Shown: in pieces, positions 1-6,372 of the stretch
Layout: each line of letters opens with the position of its first letter
How positions within the stretch are numbered: the first letter of the stretch is position 1
Assembly: GCA_002425305.1 (NCBI GenBank)
Contig: DILZ01000104.1
Location: 1-7,240 of the forward strand
DNA length: 7,240 bases
Source of the DNA: Ruminococcaceae bacterium UBA5579
GTDB taxonomy: Bacteria; Bacillota; Clostridia; Oscillospirales; Ruminococcaceae
Reading direction: 5' to 3'
The notes under the pieces: generated by a model
Databases searched by the model: none
What the model was told of the DNA's origin: nothing
Seen by the model: only the letters and a program-made list of their open reading frames with translations
Program-made: the position numbers and the translations under genes

Positions 1-75
1 GGTGCTGTTTTCCGCGTTGGTGCGAATCAGCGCTCCGATAGCTTTTGCGATGATATGCGGCGCGGTTGAGTAAAC
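1..75. repeat. Left arm of perfect 75-bp inverted repeat
   Basis: Bases 1-75 are the exact reverse complement of 348-422 (75 of 75 matches, position i pairing with 423-i), and identity stops abruptly at 76/347. The match runs to the window edge, so the repeat may be longer. Read on the minus strand, this arm encodes the same residues as the lipoprotein interior (VYSTAPHIIAKAIGAL and onward). It is a head-to-head partial copy of the gene, joined by a deletion of the gene's start. This layout fits a fold-back (template-switch) chimera at a contig end, or a very recent inverted duplication. Confidence 0.95.
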
Positions 76-608
76 TGATCGTCGCGGGAACGCTGACACT
101 GTGCGGCTGCGGCGCGAAGTTGCCGTTCACACAAAATAAGCCGGTCTTCGACAGCACCTACACGGTTACCGCCAGCATCACCTATGATAACGTAAAGGCA
201 AAAGCAGATATCACGCGGGTAAACGGCGAGGAATGGAATATTACGTTTACCGAACCAAAACCTCTTAACGGACTTACAATAAAGCTGAACAACGAAAAAT
301 ACTCCGCGTCTTTGGGCGGATTGTCATTCAGCTCCGAAAACAACTCCGTTTACTCAACCGCGCCGCATATCATCGCAAAAGCTATCGGAGCGCTGATTCG
401 CACCAACGCGGAAAACAGCACCTCGTCCGAGGGCGTTCTGACTTACAACACGGAGCTTGACGGCAATAGCGTGACCATAACCGCAAACGAACGAACGGGC
501 GAGCTTATATCGCTAAAAAGCCCTCACCACAAGCTTTCGGTAAACTTCTCCGACCAAAAGCCGTATACTTTGGTTATCCCCGACGATGAGAAGGCAACTA
601 TCAGCTGA
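66..608 (+). CDS. Predicted small lipoprotein, 5' end disrupted
   Basis: The 180-residue reading frame has a hydrophobic start (LIVAGTLTL) running into a lipobox-like L-C-G-C, so Cys15 is the likely lipidated residue and the mature protein would sit on the outer face of the cytoplasmic membrane. The rest is polar and beta-rich, with repeated amphipathic strands (for example YTVTASITY, EWNITFTEP, NSVTITANE), no catalytic motif and no further membrane segment. It resembles the LolA-like/DUF4292-type lipoproteins of Firmicutes in general pattern, but I do not recognise a specific family. The apparent TTG start has no Shine-Dalgarno sequence and lies inside an inverted copy of this gene's own interior (1-75). 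Codons before about base 76 are therefore not native; the real start was probably an ATG-Lys-Lys type signal peptide now lost. A stop codon at 51-53 blocks any further upstream start. It converges on the minus-strand operon and ends before a strong terminator. Confidence 0.7.
   Translation: MSKLIVAGTLTLCGCGAKLPFTQNKPVFDSTYTVTASITYDNVKAKADITRVNGEEWNITFTEPKPLNGLTIKLNNEKYSASLGGLSFSSENNSVYSTAPHIIAKAIGALIRTNAENSTSSEGVLTYNTELDGNSVTITANERTGELISLKSPHHKLSVNFSDQKPYTLVIPDDEKATIS
348..422. repeat. Right arm of perfect 75-bp inverted repeat
   Basis: This is the in-gene arm matching 1-75 in reverse complement. It lies in frame within the lipoprotein gene and encodes about 25 residues that read naturally, so this is the original copy and 1-75 is the derived one. 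The spacer between the arms is 272 bases (76-347). Confidence 0.95.
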
Positions 609-611
609 CAA

Positions 612-650
612 ATACCGATCCCGCACTCGCACGGGATCGGTATGTTTTTA
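612..650 (+). terminator. Rho-independent terminator of the lipoprotein gene
   Basis: A perfect 12-bp stem (612-623 with 632-643, ATACCGATCCCG and its complement) encloses an 8-base loop and is followed by GTTTTTA. It starts 3 bases after the lipoprotein stop. On the minus strand the stem is followed only by TTGTCAGC, a poor U-tract, so it is mainly a plus-strand terminator. It may still give some termination to the convergent operon, whose last stop is at 676-678, as no other hairpin is seen there. Confidence 0.85.
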
Positions 651-675
651 TTGATTATTAACGCTGAAAGTTATG

Positions 676-2004
676 TTATTTTCTTATCCGCCGAAGAAGC
701 TCGTTTTGCGCCGAAAGCTCCTCCTCCGTCGGCTGAACGTCGGCATAACGCACCATAGCATATGTTTCCGACAGCCCGCGAAGGTTCTCTTTAAACACGC
801 TCTCCCCTTTTTCGCAATGAACGTCTGTCGTATCGGCGGGCTCGGGCGGAGCATCGGTTCGGCTGAGCCGCGTTAAAAACAAGGCGTATCCCAAACGGTA
901 TCTGCGGTTCGGCGATGTTTCGCGGGAATACCTCCGCTCAAGCTCGCGCTCCGCTTTCTTCTTGATTCGCTTTGAAGGCGACTTTACCGAGCTTTTAGTT
1001 ATCTCATCGGCAAACGGAGAATTATTCCCGCGGTTCCTCTTTTTAAATAAGAACGAGAAAAAGTTCTTGATCCCCGCGATTATCGGTTCTCTGAAAATGA
1101 AAATCAAAACGATAAGAATGACTGCGGAGATGTTAACGACAACATCAATGAATACACCGTCCGAATTGACAAACTCAACGTTTTCCTCCATGGACATTGA
1201 AGTATTTGGTTCGCCGCCGGGCTCATCCCTATCAAAAAACTCCATAATATAAACGAACGCTTGAATAAGCGCGCCTATTACCGACCTAAAAAATGCCGCG
1301 ATAGGTCTTGCGAACGCGAAAAGTCCCAAGGCAACAACAAAAACGCCGACGCCCAGAAGCGCGTTATAACGGCGAAGCCCCCACGGCAGAACAGTTCTTC
1401 CGCGGTCGCGCTGATTTGTACAGGCGTCAACGTTTGCCTGATTTATGATGATCGCCGAAAAAAGAACGATCACGGCAAATCCCATACAAAGTAAAAATTT
1501 GCCGCGAGGAGCAGCCTTATTATTCTCCGAAAGCGAAAATAACACCGTAAAAGTAACGGCAGCCACCGTATAGAGCATAAACCACGCTTTGGAAAAAACC
1601 TCCGAATACGGTCTGCCAACATACAGGCTTCCGCCGTAATAGATCGCGATCCCGCCCAAGAGCGCAAAGAAGCACAAAGAGATGTCAGCACGCAGCCAAA
1701 TGCCGAACGTAATAAAAATCGCTGCGGGCAGTAAAAATCCGGTCTTCGCGAGGAAATACATAAAAGGAAGAAGTTTTTTTGAAACCTTTCTGCGGTTCTC
1801 CATACGCCTTATCAGCACGCCGACAAGTATCCCCGCCGCCCAGAACGCCAGCCAGATACCGTAGAACAAAGGGAAATGCCAAACGGCAAACGCGCCTGCT
1901 CCCAAAACCTCAAAAGCCGTAAAGAACGGAAACAGTGCGACAAACTGACCGACATACGCAAGCACCGTTAAAAACGAGTGATTCCTTGACGCGTTTTCAT
2001 TCAT
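676..2004 (-). CDS. Polytopic membrane protein with DUF4129-like C-terminal domain
   Basis: This 442-residue protein has about seven hydrophobic spans in its first 235 residues (near 11-38, 44-66, 80-103, 107-128, 139-158, 168-188 and 214-234). An amphipathic stretch and a roughly 30-residue acidic linker follow, then a last span (285-305), a very basic segment (KKRNRG, then KRIKKKAERELERR) and a soluble tail. The tail RRYRLGYALFLTRL ... LSETYAMVRYADVQPTEEEL has the pattern of DUF4129, the cytoplasmic domain found at the C-terminus of TgpA-type transglutaminases and beside DUF58/MoxR genes. No transglutaminase Cys-His-Asp core is present; the acidic linker sits where it would be. The ATG overlaps the DUF58 stop in ATGAATGA, with an AGGGAG site 9 bases upstream, so translation is probably coupled. 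It is the last gene of the operon. The DUF4129 call rests on position and pattern and is fairly confident; the biochemical role is unknown. Confidence 0.8.
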   Translation of the reverse strand: MNENASRNHSFLTVLAYVGQFVALFPFFTAFEVLGAGAFAVWHFPLFYGIWLAFWAAGILVGVLIRRMENRRKVSKKLLPFMYFLAKTGFLLPAAIFITFGIWLRADISLCFFALLGGIAIYYGGSLYVGRPYSEVFSKAWFMLYTVAAVTFTVLFSLSENNKAAPRGKFLLCMGFAVIVLFSAIIINQANVDACTNQRDRGRTVLPWGLRRYNALLGVGVFVVALGLFAFARPIAAFFRSVIGALIQAFVYIMEFFDRDEPGGEPNTSMSMEENVEFVNSDGVFIDVVVNISAVILIVLIFIFREPIIAGIKNFFSFLFKKRNRGNNSPFADEITKSSVKSPSKRIKKKAERELERRYSRETSPNRRYRLGYALFLTRLSRTDAPPEPADTTDVHCEKGESVFKENLRGLSETYAMVRYADVQPTEEELSAQNELLRRIRK

Positions 2005-3133
2005 TGCCAGTCACTCCCTCCGCAACGCCGCCGCGCGATATCATCAGCAGCTCGACGCCGCGCGGGATATTTTCCGCGCCCTCGTTCAAGCCCGCCGTGA
2101 ATATCTTGCAGCACTTGCCCTTCATTGTAAGCTCTTTCAGAAATACGCCCGTATTCTCCGAAACAAACGACGTGATCAGCATAATATCTGTTATATCGTT
2201 AAAATCAACGCCGCTTATCATATCATCGATACGTTCTCCGCAGGAATTTTCAAGCTCCGCCAGACATCTGAGAGCGTCTATCGTGTGCTCGCTGCCGACC
2301 GGAACAGTCATCAGCAGCGTTTCGGAAGCGTTTATCGCAAGTACACATTCGGCGCTTATTTTTTGGCAAAAATCCAGCACGAACGCCGCCGCCTTTATCT
2401 GCTGCTCCAGCGCGAAATCGGACAGAGTTCCCGTGTTGAACGCGTTTCGCTGCATATTTAACAGTATCATCACGCGGCGTTCCGTCGTGAACTCGTTATT
2501 GTACACCATAAGCCGTCCCATACGCGCGGTCTGCGACCAGTGAACGCGGTTCATCGGCTCGCGCCCCGTATACTCTCTCGCGCCGCTTATCACAAACGGA
2601 TCGGGCAACACAAACCGCCGCACCTGAACGCTCCCGATAAACTGATCTCCCGAAAGCTCGCCAGTGCCCATATCGGCGGGCTTCGGCAAAACCCGCACAC
2701 TGTCGAAGAAATTAAACATTCTCGCTTTTTTCGTCATTCCAAACAGATCGCTTATAGTCAAAGCCGCGTTGTCGATCGTCATTATGCCGCGCTTTTCGCA
2801 CCGAACCTTCCACACTCTGCGGCACTTACGATAACCGCGCAGCACAAACACTCCCGAAATAAGCCCGCGCTGAACGCCGCGTCCGTTTTTTTCCGTCTGC
2901 TGCCCTTTGAACGAAAGATACGGGGAACAGCTTATCTCGCTTCTCGCCCATACAAGCGGCAGACGCTTGGCGTTCTCTATCTCCTCCACTATCTCGATCT
3001 CGTCGTTTTCATACGCCTCGGGAACGCTGATGCTTATCTTGTAGGTGACGTTTTTGAAGCCGTACTTATCGTATATAAAGAATTGCCCGATAACCACCGC
3101 CGCGATAATTACCGCCATTGCAATAAGCTCCAT
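1997..3133 (-). CDS. DUF58 (vWA-like) domain protein
   Basis: This 378-residue protein has one N-terminal membrane anchor (residues 2-20), then a beta-rich region ending in GIMTIDNAALTISDLFGM (116-133), matching the family's RG-x-DPFG segment. The hallmark DUF58 motif follows: SGAREYTGREPMNRVHWSQT (183-202) with AR next, equivalent to the conserved R-Y-GD-R-IHW-TAR block. The region after it has a vWA fold pattern (VMILLNMQRN, 221-230), but the metal-site DxSxS is not conserved. DUF58 proteins are the usual partners of MoxR AAA+ ATPases and are thought to act as adaptors or assembly factors at the membrane. The start ATG has a GAGG site 6 bases upstream that lies in the 11-base gap after the MoxR stop. 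The stop overlaps the next gene by 8 bases. Family assignment is secure; the substrate is unknown. Confidence 0.92.
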   Translation of the reverse strand: MELIAMAVIIAAVVIGQFFIYDKYGFKNVTYKISISVPEAYENDEIEIVEEIENAKRLPLVWARSEISCSPYLSFKGQQTEKNGRGVQRGLISGVFVLRGYRKCRRVWKVRCEKRGIMTIDNAALTISDLFGMTKKARMFNFFDSVRVLPKPADMGTGELSGDQFIGSVQVRRFVLPDPFVISGAREYTGREPMNRVHWSQTARMGRLMVYNNEFTTERRVMILLNMQRNAFNTGTLSDFALEQQIKAAAFVLDFCQKISAECVLAINASETLLMTVPVGSEHTIDALRCLAELENSCGERIDDMISGVDFNDITDIMLITSFVSENTGVFLKELTMKGKCCKIFTAGLNEGAENIPRGVELLMISRGGVAEGVTGNE

Positions 3134-3144
3134 AAACTACCTCG

Positions 3145-4077
3145 TCAAATTTTTTCGGTCGGCACGGGAACGCTTTCCAAAATTCGCTCAAAAACGTCCG
3201 ACTTATCTCCGCCCTGTGAATAGCCCTTAAATATCAAGCGATGCTGAACAACATAGAGCGCCGCCTTTTTCACGTCCTGCGGCGTCGCGTAAGAACGCCC
3301 GTCTACCGCGGCAAGGGAGCAGCTCATACGCTTGAGCGCCGCCGCTCCTCTTGTGGAAAGTCCCAGCTTTATCGAGGGGTCTTTACGCGTCGCTGCGGCA
3401 ATATCCGCGATGTAACCGCAAACCGCGTCGTTTGCCTTGCAGGCGTTCACCTCGCTGTGTGCTTCAACGATCTCCTCTTTGGAGCAAACCGCCGAAAGCC
3501 CCTCCTCCGCGCCGAACGACGCTGCGCCGCTTATTACGGCAAGCTCCTCCGTTCTTTCGGGATAGCCGAGCGAGAGCCTTATCATAAATCTGTCAAGCTG
3601 CGCCTCGGGCAGAGGATATGTTCCCTGTATCTCAATGGGGTTCTGCGTAGCAATAACGAAAAACGGCTCCGGCAGAACAAACGTTCCTCCGTCTATCGTT
3701 GTGCGGCGCTCCTCCATACATTCCAGCAGTGCGGACTGCGTCCTTGGTGTGGCACGGTTTATCTCGTCCGCCAAAAGAATATTCGTGAACACCGGACCTT
3801 TTCTCAGCACGAACTCCTGCTCCTTCATATTGTAGAAATTAATTCCCGTAATATCCGACGGCAGCAGGTCGGGTGTGAACTGTATCCGCTTAAAATCGCC
3901 GCCTACGGACCTCGCAAGCGAACGTGCCATAAGCGTTTTTCCCGTACCCGGAACGTCCTCCAGCAAAACGTGACCGCCCGCGAACATAGCCGCGCACACC
4001 AGCTCTATCTTATCCTTCTTCCCTCTTACAGCCTTAGAGATGTTCTCCGTTATTTTTCCGGTCAATTCCTTTACCAT
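3145..4077 (-). CDS. MoxR-family AAA+ ATPase
   Basis: The preferred start gives 310 residues, typical for the family. Visible motifs in order are Walker A EDVPGTGKT (40-48, Lys47), Walker B ILLADE followed by INRA (100-109), sensor 1 ATQNP (143-147), GTYPLPEAQLDRF with the arginine finger (152-164), and sensor 2 LSTRG (240-244). All catalytic residues are present, so it should be an active ATPase, likely a ring-forming chaperone-like remodeller. MoxR proteins work with vWA partners, here the DUF58 protein encoded next. An in-frame ATG at 4095 lies six codons upstream, but it has no ribosome binding site. The ATG at 4077 has AGGAG at a 7-base spacing. It lies 57 bases after the MATE stop with no terminator between, so it is probably cotranscribed with the transporter, although a separate promoter cannot be excluded. 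Confidence 0.95.
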   Translation of the reverse strand: MVKELTGKITENISKAVRGKKDKIELVCAAMFAGGHVLLEDVPGTGKTLMARSLARSVGGDFKRIQFTPDLLPSDITGINFYNMKEQEFVLRKGPVFTNILLADEINRATPRTQSALLECMEERRTTIDGGTFVLPEPFFVIATQNPIEIQGTYPLPEAQLDRFMIRLSLGYPERTEELAVISGAASFGAEEGLSAVCSKEEIVEAHSEVNACKANDAVCGYIADIAAATRKDPSIKLGLSTRGAAALKRMSCSLAAVDGRSYATPQDVKKAALYVVQHRLIFKGYSQGGDKSDVFERILESVPVPTEKI

Positions 4078-4084
4078 TTTAACG

Positions 4085-4089
4085 CTCCT
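4085..4089 (-). promoter_or_regulatory. Ribosome binding site deciding the MoxR start
   Basis: AGGAG on the minus strand is followed by a 7-base spacer to the ATG at 4077. The alternative ATG at 4095 is preceded by AATCGGATT, with no Shine-Dalgarno match. This favours the shorter 310-residue protein beginning MVKELTGK. Confidence 0.75.
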
Positions 4090-4134
4090 ATCCATAATCC
4101 GATTAAAATTTTCAGCCTATGCATATAAATTCGT

Positions 4135-5550
4135 CTATAACGGCTGTTTGCCGCTATGTTCCGTGACATCCTCCTTTGGAAGTCTGTGCAATGTAACTCC
4201 CGCAATGATACCGATCAATACCGCGCAGACCGTCCACACGATAGGCTCCGAAATGATAACTCCGAAATAACCGCCGACCGCCTCCCTCGTACCGCCGACA
4301 GTGCCGTCTGTGCCGCCGAACGCGGGTATCATCACAAAAACCGTAATTATCTTCCACGAAAGCTCGATAACGCTGCATATTATCGGCACAAAGCTTTTGC
4401 CCAAGCCCTGCAAAGCGCTTCGCAGACCCAACAGAGCCGCCAGCGCGAAATAAAACGGCACAGCCCACCTAATATACAGCACTCCCGTGTCTATTATCGC
4501 GGCGGAATTTTCGCCATCGGCGTTTACTATCATTCCGACAAGCGCGTGACCCGCGAAAAATACCAGCGCAAGCGCAATTGCCGACCAGGTAAACGTTATG
4601 AGCAGACCGTCCGCTATGCCGCGCCTGATTCGCGAGAATTTCCCCGCGCCGCGGTTTTGCGAGCAATATGTAATGAGCGTCGCGCTTACAGCCGAAAACG
4701 GCATAATTGTGAACGAGAATATCTTTCTCGCAGCGGTATGCGCCGTAATTATATCCTCGCCGAAGCCGTTTATACCGTTTTGCAGAACTATCGAGCCGAT
4801 ATCCACTATTGAAAACATCAGCGCCATTCCAAGCCCCGAAGCGAGCAGCTCCTTTGTCGTAGAGGAAGTAAACACAAAATCCTTTTTCCTTACAAGCAGC
4901 ATCGGGCGGCGCTTTATCAGATAAACAAGACACACGACTGCCGAAATAGCCTGTGCCATTACGGTCGCCAGCGCCGCGCCGACCACTCCCGCCTTGAAAA
5001 CACACACCAGCAGCAGGTCAAAGCAAACATTCAGCGCGGTGGAGATGATGAGGATAATAAGCGGGATAACGCTGTCGCCCACCGCGCGGAGTATACTCGC
5101 CTCAAAATTATAAAGCAGCGTCACCGCCAAGCCCAGCGCAACAATGAACAAATAGCTTCTCGCCTCGCCGATAATGTTGTCGGTCACGCCCATCAACCGC
5201 AATATCGGATCGATAAACACTGTTGCGGCAACGATCATCACAGACGTTACCACAGCAGAAAACATTAACATACGCGCTATGGTGCGGCGCATCTCATCGT
5301 AATTTCCCGCTCCGAAATCTTTAGCCACTACGGTAGCGAAGCCGATCACCAAGCCGTTTATAAGGCTGAACATCAAAGAAACGAGCGGCGCGGTCGATCC
5401 AACTGCCGCTATGGAGTCATTACCGAGGTTCTGCCCTATTATCATAATATCCGAAAGGCTGTACGCCTGCTGAAACATATTTCCAAGCATTAATGGCAGA
5501 GCAAACGCCGCAATAAGCTTGATAGGTCTGCCGTGAGTAAGATCTTTCAT
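4135..5550 (-). CDS. MATE family multidrug/cation-coupled efflux transporter
   Basis: This 471-residue protein is in the normal MATE range, with about 12 hydrophobic spans. It opens with the family's typical MKDLTHGRPIKLI and has QQAYSLSDIMIIGQNLG ... IAAVGS (27-52) and ILRAVGDSVIPL (153-164) in the N-lobe. A matching second lobe begins near the KELLASGLG stretch. Such proteins export cationic drugs or metabolites in exchange for Na+ or H+; the substrate cannot be read from sequence. The frame is open upstream to a TTG at 5598, but the ATG at 5550 matches the family start. An AAAGGAG lies an unusually long 17 bases upstream of it. A glycine-rich insert (GGTDGTVGGTREAVGG, 412-427) lies before the last span. 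It is the first gene after the minus-strand promoter and is followed by the MoxR gene with no terminator, so it appears to head the operon. Confidence 0.94.
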   Translation of the reverse strand: MKDLTHGRPIKLIAAFALPLMLGNMFQQAYSLSDIMIIGQNLGNDSIAAVGSTAPLVSLMFSLINGLVIGFATVVAKDFGAGNYDEMRRTIARMLMFSAVVTSVMIVAATVFIDPILRLMGVTDNIIGEARSYLFIVALGLAVTLLYNFEASILRAVGDSVIPLIILIISTALNVCFDLLLVCVFKAGVVGAALATVMAQAISAVVCLVYLIKRRPMLLVRKKDFVFTSSTTKELLASGLGMALMFSIVDIGSIVLQNGINGFGEDIITAHTAARKIFSFTIMPFSAVSATLITYCSQNRGAGKFSRIRRGIADGLLITFTWSAIALALVFFAGHALVGMIVNADGENSAAIIDTGVLYIRWAVPFYFALAALLGLRSALQGLGKSFVPIICSVIELSWKIITVFVMIPAFGGTDGTVGGTREAVGGYFGVIISEPIVWTVCAVLIGIIAGVTLHRLPKEDVTEHSGKQPL

Positions 5551-5567
5551 AATTATCTTTTTGTTAT

Positions 5568-5574
5568 CTCCTTT
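5568..5574 (-). promoter_or_regulatory. Ribosome binding site of the MATE gene, with long spacing
   Basis: AAAGGAG on the minus strand is separated from the ATG at 5550 by 17 bases (ATAACAAAAAGATAATT), about twice the usual distance. No ATG, GTG or TTG falls at a normal distance from it. The near-cognate ATA and ATT codons lie 11 and 14 bases away. Confidence 0.5.
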
Positions 5575-5599
5575 GGTTAAAACCCGTTTGGTATACAAA

Positions 5600-5614
5600 C
5601 AAGTAAATCACTTG
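5600..5614. promoter_or_regulatory. Candidate operator or leader dyad CAAGT-N5-ACTTG
   Basis: CAAGTAAATCACTTG is a perfect 5-bp dyad with a 5-base centre, just downstream of the predicted MATE transcription start (+4 to +18). The same half-sites recur at 5652-5656 and 5681-5685, overlapping the two divergent -35 boxes. It directly abuts a second dyad, GTTTG-N5-CAAAC (5586-5600). A repressor site is plausible, but no regulator gene is in the window. Confidence 0.35.
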
Positions 5615-5624
5615 CTTATATAAC

Positions 5625-5654
5625 ATTATATCATATCCATAATTCAAATTACAA
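5625..5654 (-). promoter_or_regulatory. Sigma-A promoter of the MATE-MoxR-DUF58-DUF4129 operon
   Basis: On the minus strand, a -35 box TTGTAA (5654-5649) and an 18-base spacer lead to a perfect -10 TATAAT (5630-5625). The -10 is preceded by TGA, giving an extended -10 (TGATATAAT). Transcription would start near 5618, giving a leader of about 68 bases before the MATE ATG. Confidence 0.75.
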
Positions 5655-5682
5655 GTATATGGATATATTTTTGTATAAGTAC

Positions 5683-5711
5683 TTGCAATTTTAAGAAAAA
5701 TGTAGTATAAT
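5683..5711 (+). promoter_or_regulatory. Sigma-A promoter of the terD-microprotein operon
   Basis: A -35 box TTGCAA (5683-5688), an ideal 17-base spacer and a perfect -10 TATAAT (5706-5711) predict a start near 5718 and a 5' leader of about 47 bases. It is back-to-back with the MATE promoter; the two -35 boxes are 28 bases apart. Confidence 0.8.
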
Positions 5712-5764
5712 GGATTTGGAAAAGCCAACATATTGTGTAATTCATACAAAGGGAGGACAAAAAA

Positions 5765-6355
5765 ATGTCTGTTAATCTTCAAAAGGGTCAGAAGGTTGAC
5801 CTTACCAAGGATCACGCCGGACTGAAAACGCTTGTCGTGGGTTTGGGCTGGGACGAGGCACCCAAGAAATTCTCACTGTTTTCGAAACGGGAGGATATCG
5901 ACTGCGACGCATCCGCTATTCTCATCAACGCGCAGACGGGCAAGCTGAACGGTCCTATCGACGTTGTGTATTACGGTCAACTTATGCACCGCAGCGCCGC
6001 TGTAAGACACTGCGGAGATAACCTCACGGGAGAGGGCGACGGAGACGACGAGCAGATCATCGTGGAGCTTGACAAGGTCCCCGCAGATTTTTCAAAGATC
6101 GTTTTTGTTGTGACGATATATCAAGCGAGAGAACGCAAGCAGCAGTTCGGAATGATTAAAAACGCGTTTATCAGAATAGTCAACGCGGACACCGGCGAGG
6201 AGCTTTGCAAGTACAATCTTTCGGAAAACTATGAAGGCAAGACCGCTATGATATTCGGCGAGGTCTACCGCTATAACGGAGAATGGAAATTCGGTGCTAT
6301 CGGAGAGCCGACAACCGATAACGGCATAGCGGACATAGCGGCGAGATTTCAGTAA
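5765..6355 (+). CDS. TerD-family calcium-binding stress protein
   Basis: This 196-residue protein matches the usual length of about 190 for a single TerD domain. It opens MSVNLQKGQKVDLTK and has GLGWDEAP (26-33) and DIDCDASAILI (44-54). The family's acidic calcium-binding signature is GDNLTGEGDGDDEQI (84-98), followed by IVFVVTIYQARERKQQFGMI (112-131). TerD proteins are cytoplasmic and associated with tellurite, oxidative, phage or envelope stress; their biochemical role is unsettled. Paralogues TerE and TerZ look alike, so the exact member cannot be named. The ATG has GGAGG 8 bases upstream and a consensus promoter of its own. It is followed 17 bases later by a small membrane protein gene, and is divergent from the MATE/MoxR operon. 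No TerC partner is visible here. Confidence 0.95.
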   Translation: MSVNLQKGQKVDLTKDHAGLKTLVVGLGWDEAPKKFSLFSKREDIDCDASAILINAQTGKLNGPIDVVYYGQLMHRSAAVRHCGDNLTGEGDGDDEQIIVELDKVPADFSKIVFVVTIYQARERKQQFGMIKNAFIRIVNADTGEELCKYNLSENYEGKTAMIFGEVYRYNGEWKFGAIGEPTTDNGIADIAARFQ

Positions 6356-6372
6356 AATAACGGAGGGAAATT

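Noticed and set aside
2540..3223. Long plus-strand open frame of 227 codons opposite the DUF58 gene
   Set aside because: It is antisense to a gene with clear family motifs, has no ribosome site, and its product is rich in His, Arg and Ser without any domain pattern.
3241..4128. Plus-strand open frame of 295 codons opposite the MoxR gene
   Set aside because: It is the antisense shadow of an unambiguous AAA+ ATPase; the translation is Arg/Cys-rich and shows no motif.
4096..4150. Possible separate promoter for the MoxR gene in the AT-rich gap (TATAGA, TTATAT)
   Set aside because: No -35 box is found at a suitable distance, so it was not listed.
4138..4158. Small hairpin at the MATE stop (CGGC-TGTTT-GCCG, extended with one mismatch)
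   Set aside because: It is not followed by a T-run on the minus strand, so I do not call a terminator between the MATE and MoxR genes.
4156..5005. Several frames of 100-218 codons on both strands within the MATE gene
   Set aside because: All lie inside a gene with strong family motifs and have low-complexity Arg/Tyr-rich products typical of shadow frames.
5564..5815. Minus-strand frame of 83 codons across the divergent promoter region
   Set aside because: It crosses both promoters and its only good internal ATG overlaps the -10 box, so it would not be on the transcript. Only its last 15 codons could be a leader peptide, which lacks a ribosome site.
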